Source: Lachnospiraceae bacterium
GTDB taxonomy: Bacteria; Bacillota; Clostridia; Lachnospirales; Lachnospiraceae
Direction: 5' to 3'
Length of the DNA stretch: 64,000 nucleotides
Assembly: GCA_014804485.1 (NCBI GenBank)
Contig: JAAUZT010000010.1
Coordinates: forward strand, 35,964-99,963
A program made the position numbers and the translations under genes. Shown here one piece after another: positions 8,569-18,024 of the stretch. Position 1 is the first letter of the stretch, and the number at the start of each line of letters is the position of its first letter. The notes under the pieces are model-generated. The model was not told the origin of the DNA and made no database searches. It was given only the letters and a program-made list of their open reading frames with translations.

Positions 8569-11500
8569 CTACAACAATAAATTTCTCCACCATACCAAAG
8601 TTTTCGATCCTATCGTATAGGTGATTTTCTTCTCGCCGCCGTAATTGCCGATTCCTCTTATGATCACGGTAGCCTTTCCCTTATTTATATGATTGGTGTA
8701 CGTGTCTTCATCAATCACATAATCCACTCCGCATACAAGCTCGTCCGGATTGCCGCTCATGGTTACCTTCAACTCCTCCGGTGTCAGTGTAATTGCCCTT
8801 CCGTTCCGGTAAACCTGTGCCTTGGCAGTCACTTTCGCCTTAGCGATATCCGCCTCCACAATACGATATGTGGCTGAAATTGCTGCCGGGCTCTCCTCAC
8901 CTTCACTTGCCTCACCCGCATAGGTCCCCATTCCTTTTGCCATGACACGAATCCTGGTGCCGGCCGCAGGAATATCTTCCGCCTCTACCAGATCACCCTC
9001 TCTTCTGTCAATCTTATTTCCATCAGCATCGTTCCAGCTCACAGATTCCGCGTAGGTATAGATCAGATTTCTGTCATAATCCTTGCCCGCCGCCAGTTTG
9101 CTGCCGTTACAGTCTTTCAGTACCACCGAACTCTTCCATGTATTCTTTTTACCTTTGTATACCATATCCTTGGCAGTCATCGTAATTTTCCCGTTATTCT
9201 GATCCAGCCGGCCATCCGTAATCGTATAAGTTCCGCTGATCGTACCTTTAAAATTACCCTTTCCGGTTATCGTGATCTTCGGAAGCTTCTTTTCATCGCG
9301 TTCCGCCGGGTCGATGGGTGTGACCGCATTATTGTTGCTATACCTGACCGTATAATCCTTGCCCGCCGTCAGTTCATCTTCGTTATAATACAGAAGTACC
9401 ACCGGCTTTGTACCGCCTTTGACATAAGGCGCCGTGATCTCCGAAAGCGTTGCAATCTGTTTCAGCCGTTCCGGCTTATCCAATGTGTAAGGCTCATCCT
9501 GTGTATAATATTTCATGGTAATCGCCGGATTCTGCCCACCGTCATCGGAACTGATATTATAAGCCGTTATTTTATAGGTCTTCCTGATCTGTCCCGTATA
9601 CTCATTAATCCCCTTAAAAGTGATGGAAGCCGTGCCGGCCTTATCGATATTCGCATAGACTGTCACATAATCACCAGTCAGCCCATTATCCGTACTCTCA
9701 GTCAGAATCTGATCTTCTAATGTCAGTGTGTATGCTCCGTAGGGCTGTCTGGCATCTTCTTCATTTCCGGTATATTCTCTGTTGGTGATTCCTTCCACTT
9801 TCGCCTTTGCAATAGATGTACCGTTAATCTTATAATTAATACTCTTGCTGCCCGCATAGCCACTGCCCTCGACTGCGGTGATCGTCGCCGTGGCGGTTCC
9901 GATCGCAGTATTGTTGGTATAGGTCACCGTGTAATCACCTGTCAGGCCGCCATCCACACTCTTCACAAGTGTCTGATCTTTGAAAGTCACCTTAAGCTCC
10001 GGCTTAATGCCGATTCCCTGCTCCTTATCCACCAACTCTTTCCGATAAGTCTGATTGGGAATCTTCGCTATGGACACCTTGCTCATCAGTACTTTCTGCG
10101 TGATGATCTGACGAATCGTGATCGTACCGCTGTACCCGCCCTTACCTTGAATCACAATGGGATAGGTACCGGCCGTCTTATAAGCGCCTGTCTCCGTCAG
10201 CGGGTAAGTTACCGTATAATCCGTATTTCTGGTCAGCTTCTTTCCGCCTCGATATACCGTCGGTACGCTCTTAATGACTTTGCCGCTGTAAGCAACTGTG
10301 ATATTATCCGCCGTGATGTCCGTATCGGTCAGGGCTTTCGGAATAATATTAAACGTTACCTGCTGCGTACCGACATAATTTCCTTTACCTTTGACAGTAA
10401 TGGCAGGTGCCGCTTTACCTTCCTGATTGACATTCTTATTATTCTTATAGGACACCGTGTAATCTCTATTCAGAGCCAGCTCGATCAGCTCTCTCTCCCC
10501 ATTATCGTAAATCACACTGTCGTACACCTGTACAACCGGCTTAATCGCGCTGCCGGTATAGATCTGATCCCCGACGGGCAGCACATAGAATCCTTTGCCC
10601 TGCTCTTCGTAATACGGATAAAGCACAATATTCTTGCTGTAGACAGTGGTCGTCTCGTCGAACCTGCTCCCTGTGCCATTTTCGCCGGTGTACCAGCCGA
10701 TAAAGATACTTTCTGCCGGATTATATCCTCCCGCAAGAAGCATCTGCTCTCTTGCCCGCAGCGTTTCCTCGGACAATGTACCGCCGTAGAGCACCCGCTG
10801 GGGCTCGCCCAGCACAGTCATGCCATTCGTGCCCGGCTTCATAAACGTAACGGTACAGTTTTCCACTATGACGGTATGCTCCGCCGTATAACCGCGCTCA
10901 CACCCCGACACTCTCGCCGTAATCACCGCCGTGTTTTTATTCGGATCGCTGCCCACCGCCGTCACTTTTCCGTTCTCTACTGTGGCAACAGCCGGATTAG
11001 AGGTGCTCCAGACCACACTTGTATCCGAGGTGGTGTCCTTGGGATAATATTCCGCAGACAAATTAATACTCTGCCCCGCAAGCAGTGTCGTCCGATCCGC
11101 CGGGTCTGTCTCCTGTGCATTTCGATTCGTCAGGGTAATCCCGCAAATCGGCGCGCTGACATATACCGTACAGGAAGCCGTCTGACCGCCCGCTTTGGCT
11201 GCCTTCGCAATGATCTCCACTTTTCCTGCACCGACAGCACTCACGACCGCCTTGGAATCATCTGTCGGGTCTGCCTTGACCGTGGCAATCTTCGCATTTT
11301 TGGAAGTCCATGTGATCTTTCGATCCGCCGTCGTATCCGCCGGATCAAAAGAAACCTGCAAAGCTGCCTGATCCGTGTTTCCTGCTATCTCCGCCGGACT
11401 AAGTCCCGTAGTATCCTGCACCACCGTATCGGGACGACGCAGGGAAACCTCCTCTTTATCAAGCATAATTGCCCGTAAGGATATGATTACTTTAACCTTG

Positions 11501-13596
11501 CAGGACACCTCTACTTCCTGATAAGTTGCCGTGATAACGGCTTCTCCCGCTTTTCCGGATTCCTCGCCGCCCGCTATCTTCACCAGGCCGTCCTGTACTG
11601 TTACGACAGACGTATCGTTGCTTTTCCATGCCGCCTCGGATGGATTCACCTCGACATCATCCACATACAGTTTTAACTGATGTCCGCTCTCGCAGTCAGC
11701 CGCCTTGCTTCTGTCCAATGTGATACTCGTACTACTCAGGCGCAGCGTCGGGTAGTACTGATCTTCCGGCATGTTATCAAACACCGGAATCTTGAAAACA
11801 AAGGCACTGTTTAAGGATCCTGCATTCGCATACATCTTCCTCGTGCTGGAAGATTCGCTGGAAGGCGCCTGGATATTCTGCATATACTGATGCTCATAGA
11901 CTCCGTACGGGCTGTTCTTATCAACATTAAACTTCTCCAGATATATGGTATCCTGATATTTCAGAATATAATTATTGCCGATCGTAGCCGCACCGCCTTC
12001 AAGGGATTTATAGCGTGTATTCCAGCCCATCTCCTTTGCATACGTCAATCCTTTGACGATCTTTTCCGCCGTAGAAGCGCCATTGACGCCCACGTTGAAG
12101 AAATTGTAATAACCTTCATATCCCGGGTATGTGCCGGAAATCAGTCCTGAAGTGCCCTGACCCTGCTCCTGATATACGCGGGAAGCAAGATGGATCGGGC
12201 TCAGCTTCCTACCCTTACCGATTTCATAGAAGGCCTTAGCATAAGTACGGTCCTGCGAATCGTCCGCCAGTTTTCCCTTCATAAACGTCCCGTTTAAAAA
12301 AGTCTGCACCGCCTCCTCGGTATGATAGGATGCGTTGAACGTCAGCTGCTCAAACTGGAAAATTGAAGTTTCCGTCAGGAAATTACGCGGGTCCATATGA
12401 TATGCCACCGCCGGCTGCGTCGCATAATACCACCCGCTTTCGCTTGGACACGCTTCCCCGACCCATCCATTGGAAGAGTTGCTCGTCGTCTTCTGAATCA
12501 GACTCTTAGCTCCCATCTCCTTAGAAACCGATGTGTTAAAATCAAGTCCTGTCTTCATGGGGACGAAAGTCCAGTTCGGATGTTCGTTCTTCAAACTTCT
12601 GAGCGCAGCTTGATAGGACCCCGGAAACGCATTGATATCCGAAGTGTCCACGGCATACGGAAGCATGCTATAGGCTGTCATTCCGTACGCGGTAATGCCA
12701 TATTCCTCATCCTCTCCCTCTAAGATCGGGCGCAGATATTTCTCCTCCCATGCGATCCAGTCCTCATCGGAATAAGCCAGATAATAGCTCTGCACATATC
12801 CCATGCCCTCTACGCCATCCAGCCAGAACTGCACGAGATACCAGACATCATCCTCCGTAATCTTTATTCCCTTAATATACAGTGTCTGTCCAATTTCAAG
12901 TGTTGCTGTAACAGCACTGTCCTTATCTGCGCTGCTGCGGGCACCATAGCTGTCCGTATGATAGAGAAGTGCCATCAGATCTTTCTCTGTAAGCAGCTGA
13001 TCGAAGGCCTCTTCCGCGGATTTGATCCGCGCATACCGTTTTGCGGCTGAGTCTTCTATATCGTTTTCCGAAACAGATGTAAGATCATTCTCTGAAACTG
13101 AATCCACGTCGTTCTCTGATACAGAGTCGATGTTAACTCCATCAGTGGATTCATCCGTACCCTCCCCGTCATCTGCTGTATCCGAGCCATCATTGTAATT
13201 CGGATCGTCCTTGTCTGTTTCGCCGCTGTCACCCGAATCGCCGTTGCTGTCATTTGGATCGGTATCGCCTGCATTCTCACTACCAGCCGTGGCATCCGCA
13301 TCACTCCCCTGACCAGAGTCATCCGTGTCCCCGATATCATCCGTCTGACCTGCCTCGACACTGGCTTCATCATGATCGGCACCCTCGTTATTATCTGTAT
13401 AACCTTGGCCTGTGCTGCCACTCGATTCGCCCACGCCTTCTTCGGTCAAAGCTGCCATATCATTCTGTGTCGCTTCTATCCCCACGCCCGTCTCTTTAGC
13501 CAACGCATTAAGTGGTGTACTTCCCAAGCACAGTGCGAGGCATAAGATTATGGCAATCCATCTGTATATCATCTCGTGAGCTCTGTGAATTCTCAT
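8569..13596 (-). CDS. Secreted LytB-like N-acetylglucosaminidase with SH3-like and Ig-like domains
   Basis: A 1675-residue exported peptidoglycan hydrolase. Signal peptide residues 1-35 (WIAIILCLALCLGS), then an acidic Asp/Gly/Ser/Thr linker ending in three SVSEND repeats (about 160-185). An SH3-like segment (IGQTLYIKG...GYVQSYYLAY) lies around 220-290, and a glucosaminidase domain around 320-600. The probable catalytic Glu is in SRVYQEQGQG, and the glycine/aromatic-rich loop GYEGYYNFFNVG is typical of the LytB group. Three Big_2-like domains follow, then an InlB-B/Flg_new repeat (FIGWYTGENGTGSRF), then several MBG-like sandwiches (YTVSYKNNKNV and similar). It ends abruptly with KTLVWWRNLLL and has no sorting signal. 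It should cleave glycan strands at the septum or wall. GGGAGAG before the ATG at 13596 decides the start. Confidence 0.85.
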   Translation of the reverse strand: MRIHRAHEMIYRWIAIILCLALCLGSTPLNALAKETGVGIEATQNDMAALTEEGVGESSGSTGQGYTDNNEGADHDEASVEAGQTDDIGDTDDSGQGSDADATAGSENAGDTDPNDSNGDSGDSGETDKDDPNYNDGSDTADDGEGTDESTDGVNIDSVSENDVDSVSENDLTSVSENDIEDSAAKRYARIKSAEEAFDQLLTEKDLMALLYHTDSYGARSSADKDSAVTATLEIGQTLYIKGIKITEDDVWYLVQFWLDGVEGMGYVQSYYLAYSDEDWIAWEEKYLRPILEGEDEEYGITAYGMTAYSMLPYAVDTSDINAFPGSYQAALRSLKNEHPNWTFVPMKTGLDFNTSVSKEMGAKSLIQKTTSNSSNGWVGEACPSESGWYYATQPAVAYHMDPRNFLTETSIFQFEQLTFNASYHTEEAVQTFLNGTFMKGKLADDSQDRTYAKAFYEIGKGRKLSPIHLASRVYQEQGQGTSGLISGTYPGYEGYYNFFNVGVNGASTAEKIVKGLTYAKEMGWNTRYKSLEGGAATIGNNYILKYQDTIYLEKFNVDKNSPYGVYEHQYMQNIQAPSSESSSTRKMYANAGSLNSAFVFKIPVFDNMPEDQYYPTLRLSSTSITLDRSKAADCESGHQLKLYVDDVEVNPSEAAWKSNDTSVVTVQDGLVKIAGGEESGKAGEAVITATYQEVEVSCKVKVIISLRAIMLDKEEVSLRRPDTVVQDTTGLSPAEIAGNTDQAALQVSFDPADTTADRKITWTSKNAKIATVKADPTDDSKAVVSAVGAGKVEIIAKAAKAGGQTASCTVYVSAPICGITLTNRNAQETDPADRTTLLAGQSINLSAEYYPKDTTSDTSVVWSTSNPAVATVENGKVTAVGSDPNKNTAVITARVSGCERGYTAEHTVIVENCTVTFMKPGTNGMTVLGEPQRVLYGGTLSEETLRAREQMLLAGGYNPAESIFIGWYTGENGTGSRFDETTTVYSKNIVLYPYYEEQGKGFYVLPVGDQIYTGSAIKPVVQVYDSVIYDNGERELIELALNRDYTVSYKNNKNVNQEGKAAPAITVKGKGNYVGTQQVTFNIIPKALTDTDITADNITVAYSGKVIKSVPTVYRGGKKLTRNTDYTVTYPLTETGAYKTAGTYPIVIQGKGGYSGTITIRQIITQKVLMSKVSIAKIPNQTYRKELVDKEQGIGIKPELKVTFKDQTLVKSVDGGLTGDYTVTYTNNTAIGTATATITAVEGSGYAGSKSINYKINGTSIAKAKVEGITNREYTGNEEDARQPYGAYTLTLEDQILTESTDNGLTGDYVTVYANIDKAGTASITFKGINEYTGQIRKTYKITAYNISSDDGGQNPAITMKYYTQDEPYTLDKPERLKQIATLSEITAPYVKGGTKPVVLLYYNEDELTAGKDYTVRYSNNNAVTPIDPAERDEKKLPKITITGKGNFKGTISGTYTITDGRLDQNNGKITMTAKDMVYKGKKNTWKSSVVLKDCNGSKLAAGKDYDRNLIYTYAESVSWNDADGNKIDRREGDLVEAEDIPAAGTRIRVMAKGMGTYAGEASEGEESPAAISATYRIVEADIAKAKVTAKAQVYRNGRAITLTPEELKVTMSGNPDELVCGVDYVIDEDTYTNHINKGKATVIIRGIGNYGGEKKITYTIGSKTLVWWRNLLL

Positions 13597-13663
13597 GATA
13601 AATCTCTCCCTTTTATATCCGTGTAAGGTTATAATCGTTATTATGCTATGTCTACTGTTTTTT

Positions 13664-13692
13664 ATCATAGCACATTTTTATGAGCTTTCCAA
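13664..13692 (-). promoter_or_regulatory. Sigma-A promoter of the LytB-like gene
   Basis: TTGGAA (13687-13692) and an extended -10, TGCTATGAT (hexamer 13664-13669), are separated by 17 nt on the minus strand. Predicted start near 13657, about 60 nt before the ATG at 13596. It lies downstream of the terminator that closes the glycan block, so this gene is transcribed independently. Confidence 0.65.
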
Positions 13693-13775
13693 TGTCATGT
13701 TATGTAAATCTATTTTTTATAAAAACAGAAAATTAACTTCACACGCTCTCGAAACATATTTTTTCACAGAATAGT

Positions 13776-13797
13776 AAAACGCCGGAATTTTCCGACG
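13776..13797 (-). terminator. Intrinsic terminator closing the glycan gene block
   Basis: Minus-strand RNA would fold CGUCGGAA-AA-UUCCGGCG (13780-13797), an 8-bp stem with one G-U pair, followed at once by UUUU. The G-U pair becomes C-A on the other strand, so the hairpin is built for minus-strand transcripts. It sits 7 bp after the stop of the broken small gene at 13804-13928 and ends the long series of glycan genes. Confidence 0.75.
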
Positions 13798-13803
13798 TCT
13801 TCC

Positions 13804-13928
13804 TTATACTTTATAATAATCCGAATCAAGCCCTATATCCCGAATTCTCCGCCATGTAAGATACTGCTTAACTGCGTAAATTGATTCATATCACTCAACT
13901 CCCGCAGCAGTTCTTTCATATCTGACAT
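13804..13928 (-). pseudogene. Small gene with an apparent one-base frameshift
   Basis: The 382-bp gap between the LytB-like gene and the membrane protein gene holds a short frame starting at 13928 after a GAGG site (MSDMKELLRELSDMNQF..., stop at 13833). A second frame overlaps it and ends at TAA 13804-13806 with a very protein-like sequence (ESIYAVKQYLTWRRIRDIGL then DSDYYKV). Joining the two with a one-base shift at about 13887 gives a plausible protein of about 41 residues that ends directly before the terminator. This may be a sequencing error, a disrupted gene or a programmed frameshift. The family is not recognised. Confidence 0.4.
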
Positions 13929-13978
13929 TCAAACCTCAATAATCAACTCAACTTTCCATACGGATAGTTTCAGCATAT

Positions 13979-15481
13979 TCATTTAAGCACCACATGTGTC
14001 CCGTAAGCAACCCGGCACGCCACCTTATCGTATCTGCTTTGATTATTAATGGCATCCAGATCATAAAACCGTGGATCCAGATCCTTCGGATAGGCAGGAA
14101 CTTCAATCTCTTCCATCCCCACTTTCCTTGCAATCCGAATATTTTCGCGCCACTCATCCGCAACTTGATGAACTGCCGACATATCTGTATAATTGCTTGC
14201 AGCCAAAAGGATTACCATCGCTACGCTTAGTCCTGCCAACACATTCTGTACTCTTTCAATCTTCCCTTTCCCCATGATAGTACGATCCGCCACAAGCCTC
14301 CATAGCTCGAGAAAAAACTTAGTAATACCGATAATTAACATTACATTCGCCGCAAGCATACCATAACTAACCACCCGTGCAACCAGTCCCCATGTTATTG
14401 CAGACATTATAAATCCCATAAACCAATCCAAATTATTTACAAGTATCGCCAGAATATCCTTCACCGATAAAATCTTCTTTCTCAACAGCACTGCAAAGAG
14501 AACAATAAGAACCGGCAATACAACAACCGGAACAATCCAAATCTTATAACCCACAAAAGCATGGATATAGATACTGTTGAGCAGCCTCTTGGCCAACGGC
14601 ACCGTGCGAAGCGCAGATTCATGACTTTGCTGTGCGCGGTTAAAGTTACCCGGGGCAAAGAAACAGATACAGAATCCGACAATATAACCGATATACATAA
14701 ATAAATAGCGGACAGATATCTTGCGATAATTTTTCAGCCAGAATCTGGTCAACTGCGTCAACAAAACCGCCCCAAAGATTACTCCGTAAGCTTCGTGAGA
14801 AAGCCCTGCCAAAAACCCAAGCAAATTAATTCCTATAATAGTCTTGGTTTCTGGCAGATCAGAGGACTTCATATATACTCGGTGAATTGCTGTATAAAAT
14901 AATAAATACAAAATCACTGATATCACATATATATTGATAAAAGTATACATTACCAATCTCGTCATGTAGGCATACGAATAGCTGGGAATGTAGAAGAGTA
15001 ATATCCCTGTCAGCAAAATAACTGCCGGTACTTTCATGCTGTCCTTAATACTGCCACAAATAATCCTCACCACTAACAATAACATTACAAGCTGTAGCAG
15101 CATAATATAAAGGCTGAGCATCGTCCAATTCATTCCATCCGGAAGAGAAAAAATCATTCGGATCAGCGGAATAACAAGTTTAGTTATAACCCTTCCGTTC
15201 CACGTAAAATACGATTCGACGAGTTTAACCCACGTTGTATGCAGTGAATAATCCAGATTTAGTTCACATTCTCCCTCTACAATACGGTCGTCCAGATAAT
15301 CGCTATCCGGATTATTTGATACCAGACCGTTCACATCATCCCCGTAAAGCGGCATATCATAGCGTAGCAAAAAAAGGAACAACGCCAACACCGCAACTAT
15401 AAACACACTGCACAGATTCCGATATAAACATCCGCCCTTCATTACCTGCACGTTCTCATGTCTCACTCCATCACCTTGCAT
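13979..15481 (-). CDS. Polytopic membrane protein, DUF6056-like
   Basis: A 500-residue integral membrane protein with about ten hydrophobic segments. The first follows a short basic N-terminus (LCSVFIVAVLALFLFLLRY), then comes an extracytoplasmic loop with the conserved ESYFTWNGRVITK element. The loop acids (YGDDVNG) and the W-N-G-R motif match proteins annotated DUF6056, a group found in polysaccharide loci that resembles GT-C-fold glycosyltransferases. A role as lipid-linked glycosyltransferase or polymerase is possible but not shown. It is the last intact gene of the block, 18 bp after rfbG, and no other Wzy-like polymerase is visible in the window. AAGGAG precedes the ATG at 15481; an internal ATG 14 codons in is an alternative. 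Confidence 0.7.
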   Translation of the reverse strand: MQGDGVRHENVQVMKGGCLYRNLCSVFIVAVLALFLFLLRYDMPLYGDDVNGLVSNNPDSDYLDDRIVEGECELNLDYSLHTTWVKLVESYFTWNGRVITKLVIPLIRMIFSLPDGMNWTMLSLYIMLLQLVMLLLVVRIICGSIKDSMKVPAVILLTGILLFYIPSYSYAYMTRLVMYTFINIYVISVILYLLFYTAIHRVYMKSSDLPETKTIIGINLLGFLAGLSHEAYGVIFGAVLLTQLTRFWLKNYRKISVRYLFMYIGYIVGFCICFFAPGNFNRAQQSHESALRTVPLAKRLLNSIYIHAFVGYKIWIVPVVVLPVLIVLFAVLLRKKILSVKDILAILVNNLDWFMGFIMSAITWGLVARVVSYGMLAANVMLIIGITKFFLELWRLVADRTIMGKGKIERVQNVLAGLSVAMVILLAASNYTDMSAVHQVADEWRENIRIARKVGMEEIEVPAYPKDLDPRFYDLDAINNQSRYDKVACRVAYGTHVVLK

Positions 15482-15499
15482 CTGCGCATATCTCCTTCC

Positions 15500-16621
15500 T
15501 TAATGCAACGAATTGTTTGTTTCTGACAAGAATTCCTTCACCTGACTTTCCATTACTCGTCCGACATCCTCACCCTTGCTATATGCAATCGCCCACACTA
15601 CAATCTTCTCCATCGCCTGCTCTACATCCCATACAGGGCTCCAGCCGAATGTCCCTTTTAACTTAGAACAGTCCAGCTTCAAAAAATTAGCCTCATGGGG
15701 CCCGCCATCGTATTCGTTCTTCCAGGTGACCTGTTTACCTGTCGCCTGATTCCATTTCTCGCAAAACAACGTAACAAGTTCACCTGTCTCATAGCAGTCA
15801 GTTTCATTCGGCCCAACATTATAACATCCACTATAATCAGGATTCTCGTACTGCCTTGCCGCCAGCATCAGATACACCGCGACCGGTTCCAACACATGCT
15901 GATAAGGTCTGGTAGAATAAGGGTTTCTGACAATAATCTGCCTGTTCTCCAAAACAGCTCTTACACAGTCCGGAATGATTCTATCGGGTGCAAAGTCACC
16001 CCCACCGATCACATTGCCTGCACGTGCGGTAGAAATCGCCGCCGGGCGAGATGTCGGCTCCTTATCATACTCTTGCGGTTGAAAATAAGAATTCCTATAA
16101 CTGCTTGTCACCAACTCCGAACAGGATTTTGAATTGGAATATGGATCATAACCGTTCAATTCTTCATTCTCCCGATATCCCCATTCCCATTCTTTATTAA
16201 GGTACACCTTGTCAGTTGTAACATTCACAAAAGAGCGTACATCAGGATGCGTGCGAACGCACTCCAATACATTGACCGTCCCCATCACATTCACCTCATA
16301 TGTGTAAACAGGGCTGCGATATGATTCCCGCACAATCGGCTGTGCTGCCATATGAATGACCACCTCCGGCCTCACCTTGTCAAACACGCTCTGCAAATGC
16401 TCCAGATCCCTCACGTCTCCCATAATGGAATTAATCTTCTGTTCAACACCGCTCAGACTAAAAACGTTCGGGTTCGTAGGCGGCTCCAATGCATACCCTG
16501 TCACTTGTGCTCCTGCATGTACTAATACTATACACATCCATGTCCCTTTAAATCCTGTATGTCCTGTGATCAGTACTCTTTTTCCTTTAAAAAAATCCAA
16601 TCCAAAGTCAAACTGTGTCAT
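15500..16621 (-). CDS. rfbG: CDP-glucose 4,6-dehydratase
   Basis: Converts CDP-D-glucose to CDP-4-keto-6-deoxy-D-glucose with tightly bound NAD+, the second step of the CDP-3,6-dideoxyhexose pathway. This 373-residue extended SDR has the Rossmann loop LITGHTGFKGTWM near residue 20, the catalytic YSNSK motif, and the RfbG-specific RPAAISTARAGNVIGGGDF segment. Length is normal for the family. It lies 34 bp after rfbH, in the order rfbF-rfbH-rfbG, which places three consecutive enzymes of one pathway together. CDP rather than dTDP specificity is supported by the neighbouring RfbF and RfbH. Confidence 0.95.
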   Translation of the reverse strand: MTQFDFGLDFFKGKRVLITGHTGFKGTWMCIVLVHAGAQVTGYALEPPTNPNVFSLSGVEQKINSIMGDVRDLEHLQSVFDKVRPEVVIHMAAQPIVRESYRSPVYTYEVNVMGTVNVLECVRTHPDVRSFVNVTTDKVYLNKEWEWGYRENEELNGYDPYSNSKSCSELVTSSYRNSYFQPQEYDKEPTSRPAAISTARAGNVIGGGDFAPDRIIPDCVRAVLENRQIIVRNPYSTRPYQHVLEPVAVYLMLAARQYENPDYSGCYNVGPNETDCYETGELVTLFCEKWNQATGKQVTWKNEYDGGPHEANFLKLDCSKLKGTFGWSPVWDVEQAMEKIVVWAIAYSKGEDVGRVMESQVKEFLSETNNSLH

Positions 16622-16655
16622 AGTCCTACTCTTTCCACAATCACTGTCCTAGTCT

Positions 16656-18014
16656 TTATAACTGCATGACCGCACTAATCAGCGTCTTCGCCATATAGTC
16701 GATCATCTCGTCCGACATGCCCGGATAAACACCGATCCAGAACGTATCCTCCATAATGCGGTCCGTGTTCGTCAGCTCACCCACGATCCGATACCCCTCG
16801 CCTTTTGCTCTCATTTCATCGAAACACGGGTGTTTCGTCAGATTACCTGCAAAAAGCATTCTGGTCTGGATACCGTGAGCCTCCATATACGGTACGACCT
16901 TATCACGGCTTACACCTTCTTTGCAAGTAACCATAAATCCGAACCAGCTTGGATTAGAGTCCTCACAGGCTTCCGGCAGAATCAGCTTATCCGTAATGTG
17001 CTCTGTCTCATCCGCCGCCAGAAGCGCCGCCTTTAACCTGTCGAAGTTATACCGTCTTCTCTCTACGAAAGAAGGGAATTTCTCTAGCTGTGCACAGCCG
17101 ATCGCCGCCTGCATGTCCGTAGCTTTCAGATTATATCCGAAGTGAGAATACACATATTTATGGTCATAGCCAAGCGGCAGTTCACCATACTGCCTGTCAA
17201 AACGGTGTCCACACAGATTGTCCCTTCCAGACGGGCAGACGCAGTCACGCCCCCAGTCTCTGAAAGAACGAATGCACTTATGAAGCAACTGGTTATCCGT
17301 ATATACTGCACCGCCCTCACCCATTGTCATATGATGCGGCGGATAGAAGCTGGAAGTCCCGATATCACCGACCGTACCTGTCAGTTCCGTTGTCCCGTTT
17401 ATTGTATATTCCGAACCGAGGGCATCACAGTTGTCCTCCACCAGCCAGAGGTTATGTTTCTTGCAAAATGTACTGACTGCTTTCAAGTCAAACGGATTCC
17501 CAAGCGTATGTGCGATCATAACCGCTTTGGTCTTCTCCGACAACGCCTCATCTAACATCGTCACGTCAATATTATACTGCGGGATAGTTACATCCACGAA
17601 CACCGGCACTGCGCCGTACTGAATCATAGGCGCCACCGTTGTGGGAAATCCTGCCGCTACGGTGATAATCTCATCCCCACGCTTAATTGCCCGCTCTCCC
17701 AGAAACGGCGAAGTCAACGCCATAAATGCAAGAAGGTTTGCCGATGAACCGGAATTCACGAGAGAACAGTATTTCACCCCCAGATACTCCGCCATCTTCT
17801 TTTCAAATTCATCCGTATACCGCCCTGCCGTCAACCAGAATTCCAGCGCACTGTCCACCAGATTGACCAGCTCTGCACTGTCGTAGACTCTGGACGCATA
17901 GGGAATCCTCTGCCCTTCCTCATATGATTTCTTCACATTGTGATAAGTGTCACAATAGTCCTTCACCAAATTTAATATTTCTTCTTTTGCCTGTTGTTCT
18001 GTTTTCTGATTCAT
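16656..18014 (-). CDS. rfbH: CDP-4-keto-6-deoxy-glucose 3-dehydrase (E1, PLP and Fe-S)
   Basis: Removes the C3 hydroxyl of CDP-4-keto-6-deoxyglucose to give CDP-3,6-dideoxy-4-keto-glucose. The 452-residue aminotransferase-fold protein has His227 where aminotransferases carry the PLP-binding Lys (SFYPPHHMTMGEGG), the mark of the dehydrase. Cys196, Cys258, Cys260 and Cys268 form a C-x61-C-x-C-x7-C pattern close to the [2Fe-2S] motif known for E1, so the enzyme looks intact. E1 needs an NADH-dependent iron-sulfur flavin reductase (E3); none is present in the window, so a reductase encoded elsewhere must serve. AAGGAG precedes the ATG; rfbF ends 10 bp upstream. Confidence 0.95.
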   Translation of the reverse strand: MNQKTEQQAKEEILNLVKDYCDTYHNVKKSYEEGQRIPYASRVYDSAELVNLVDSALEFWLTAGRYTDEFEKKMAEYLGVKYCSLVNSGSSANLLAFMALTSPFLGERAIKRGDEIITVAAGFPTTVAPMIQYGAVPVFVDVTIPQYNIDVTMLDEALSEKTKAVMIAHTLGNPFDLKAVSTFCKKHNLWLVEDNCDALGSEYTINGTTELTGTVGDIGTSSFYPPHHMTMGEGGAVYTDNQLLHKCIRSFRDWGRDCVCPSGRDNLCGHRFDRQYGELPLGYDHKYVYSHFGYNLKATDMQAAIGCAQLEKFPSFVERRRYNFDRLKAALLAADETEHITDKLILPEACEDSNPSWFGFMVTCKEGVSRDKVVPYMEAHGIQTRMLFAGNLTKHPCFDEMRAKGEGYRIVGELTNTDRIMEDTFWIGVYPGMSDEMIDYMAKTLISAVMQL

Positions 18015-18024
18015 GTTTTTCTCC

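Noticed and set aside
10147-11478. 443-codon open frame on the plus strand inside the LytB-like gene
   Set aside because: It lies fully antisense to a coherent secreted protein with clear domains; the translation is rich in Arg, His, Ile and Cys without motifs, as expected for the reverse strand of Asp/Gly/Thr-rich coding sequence.
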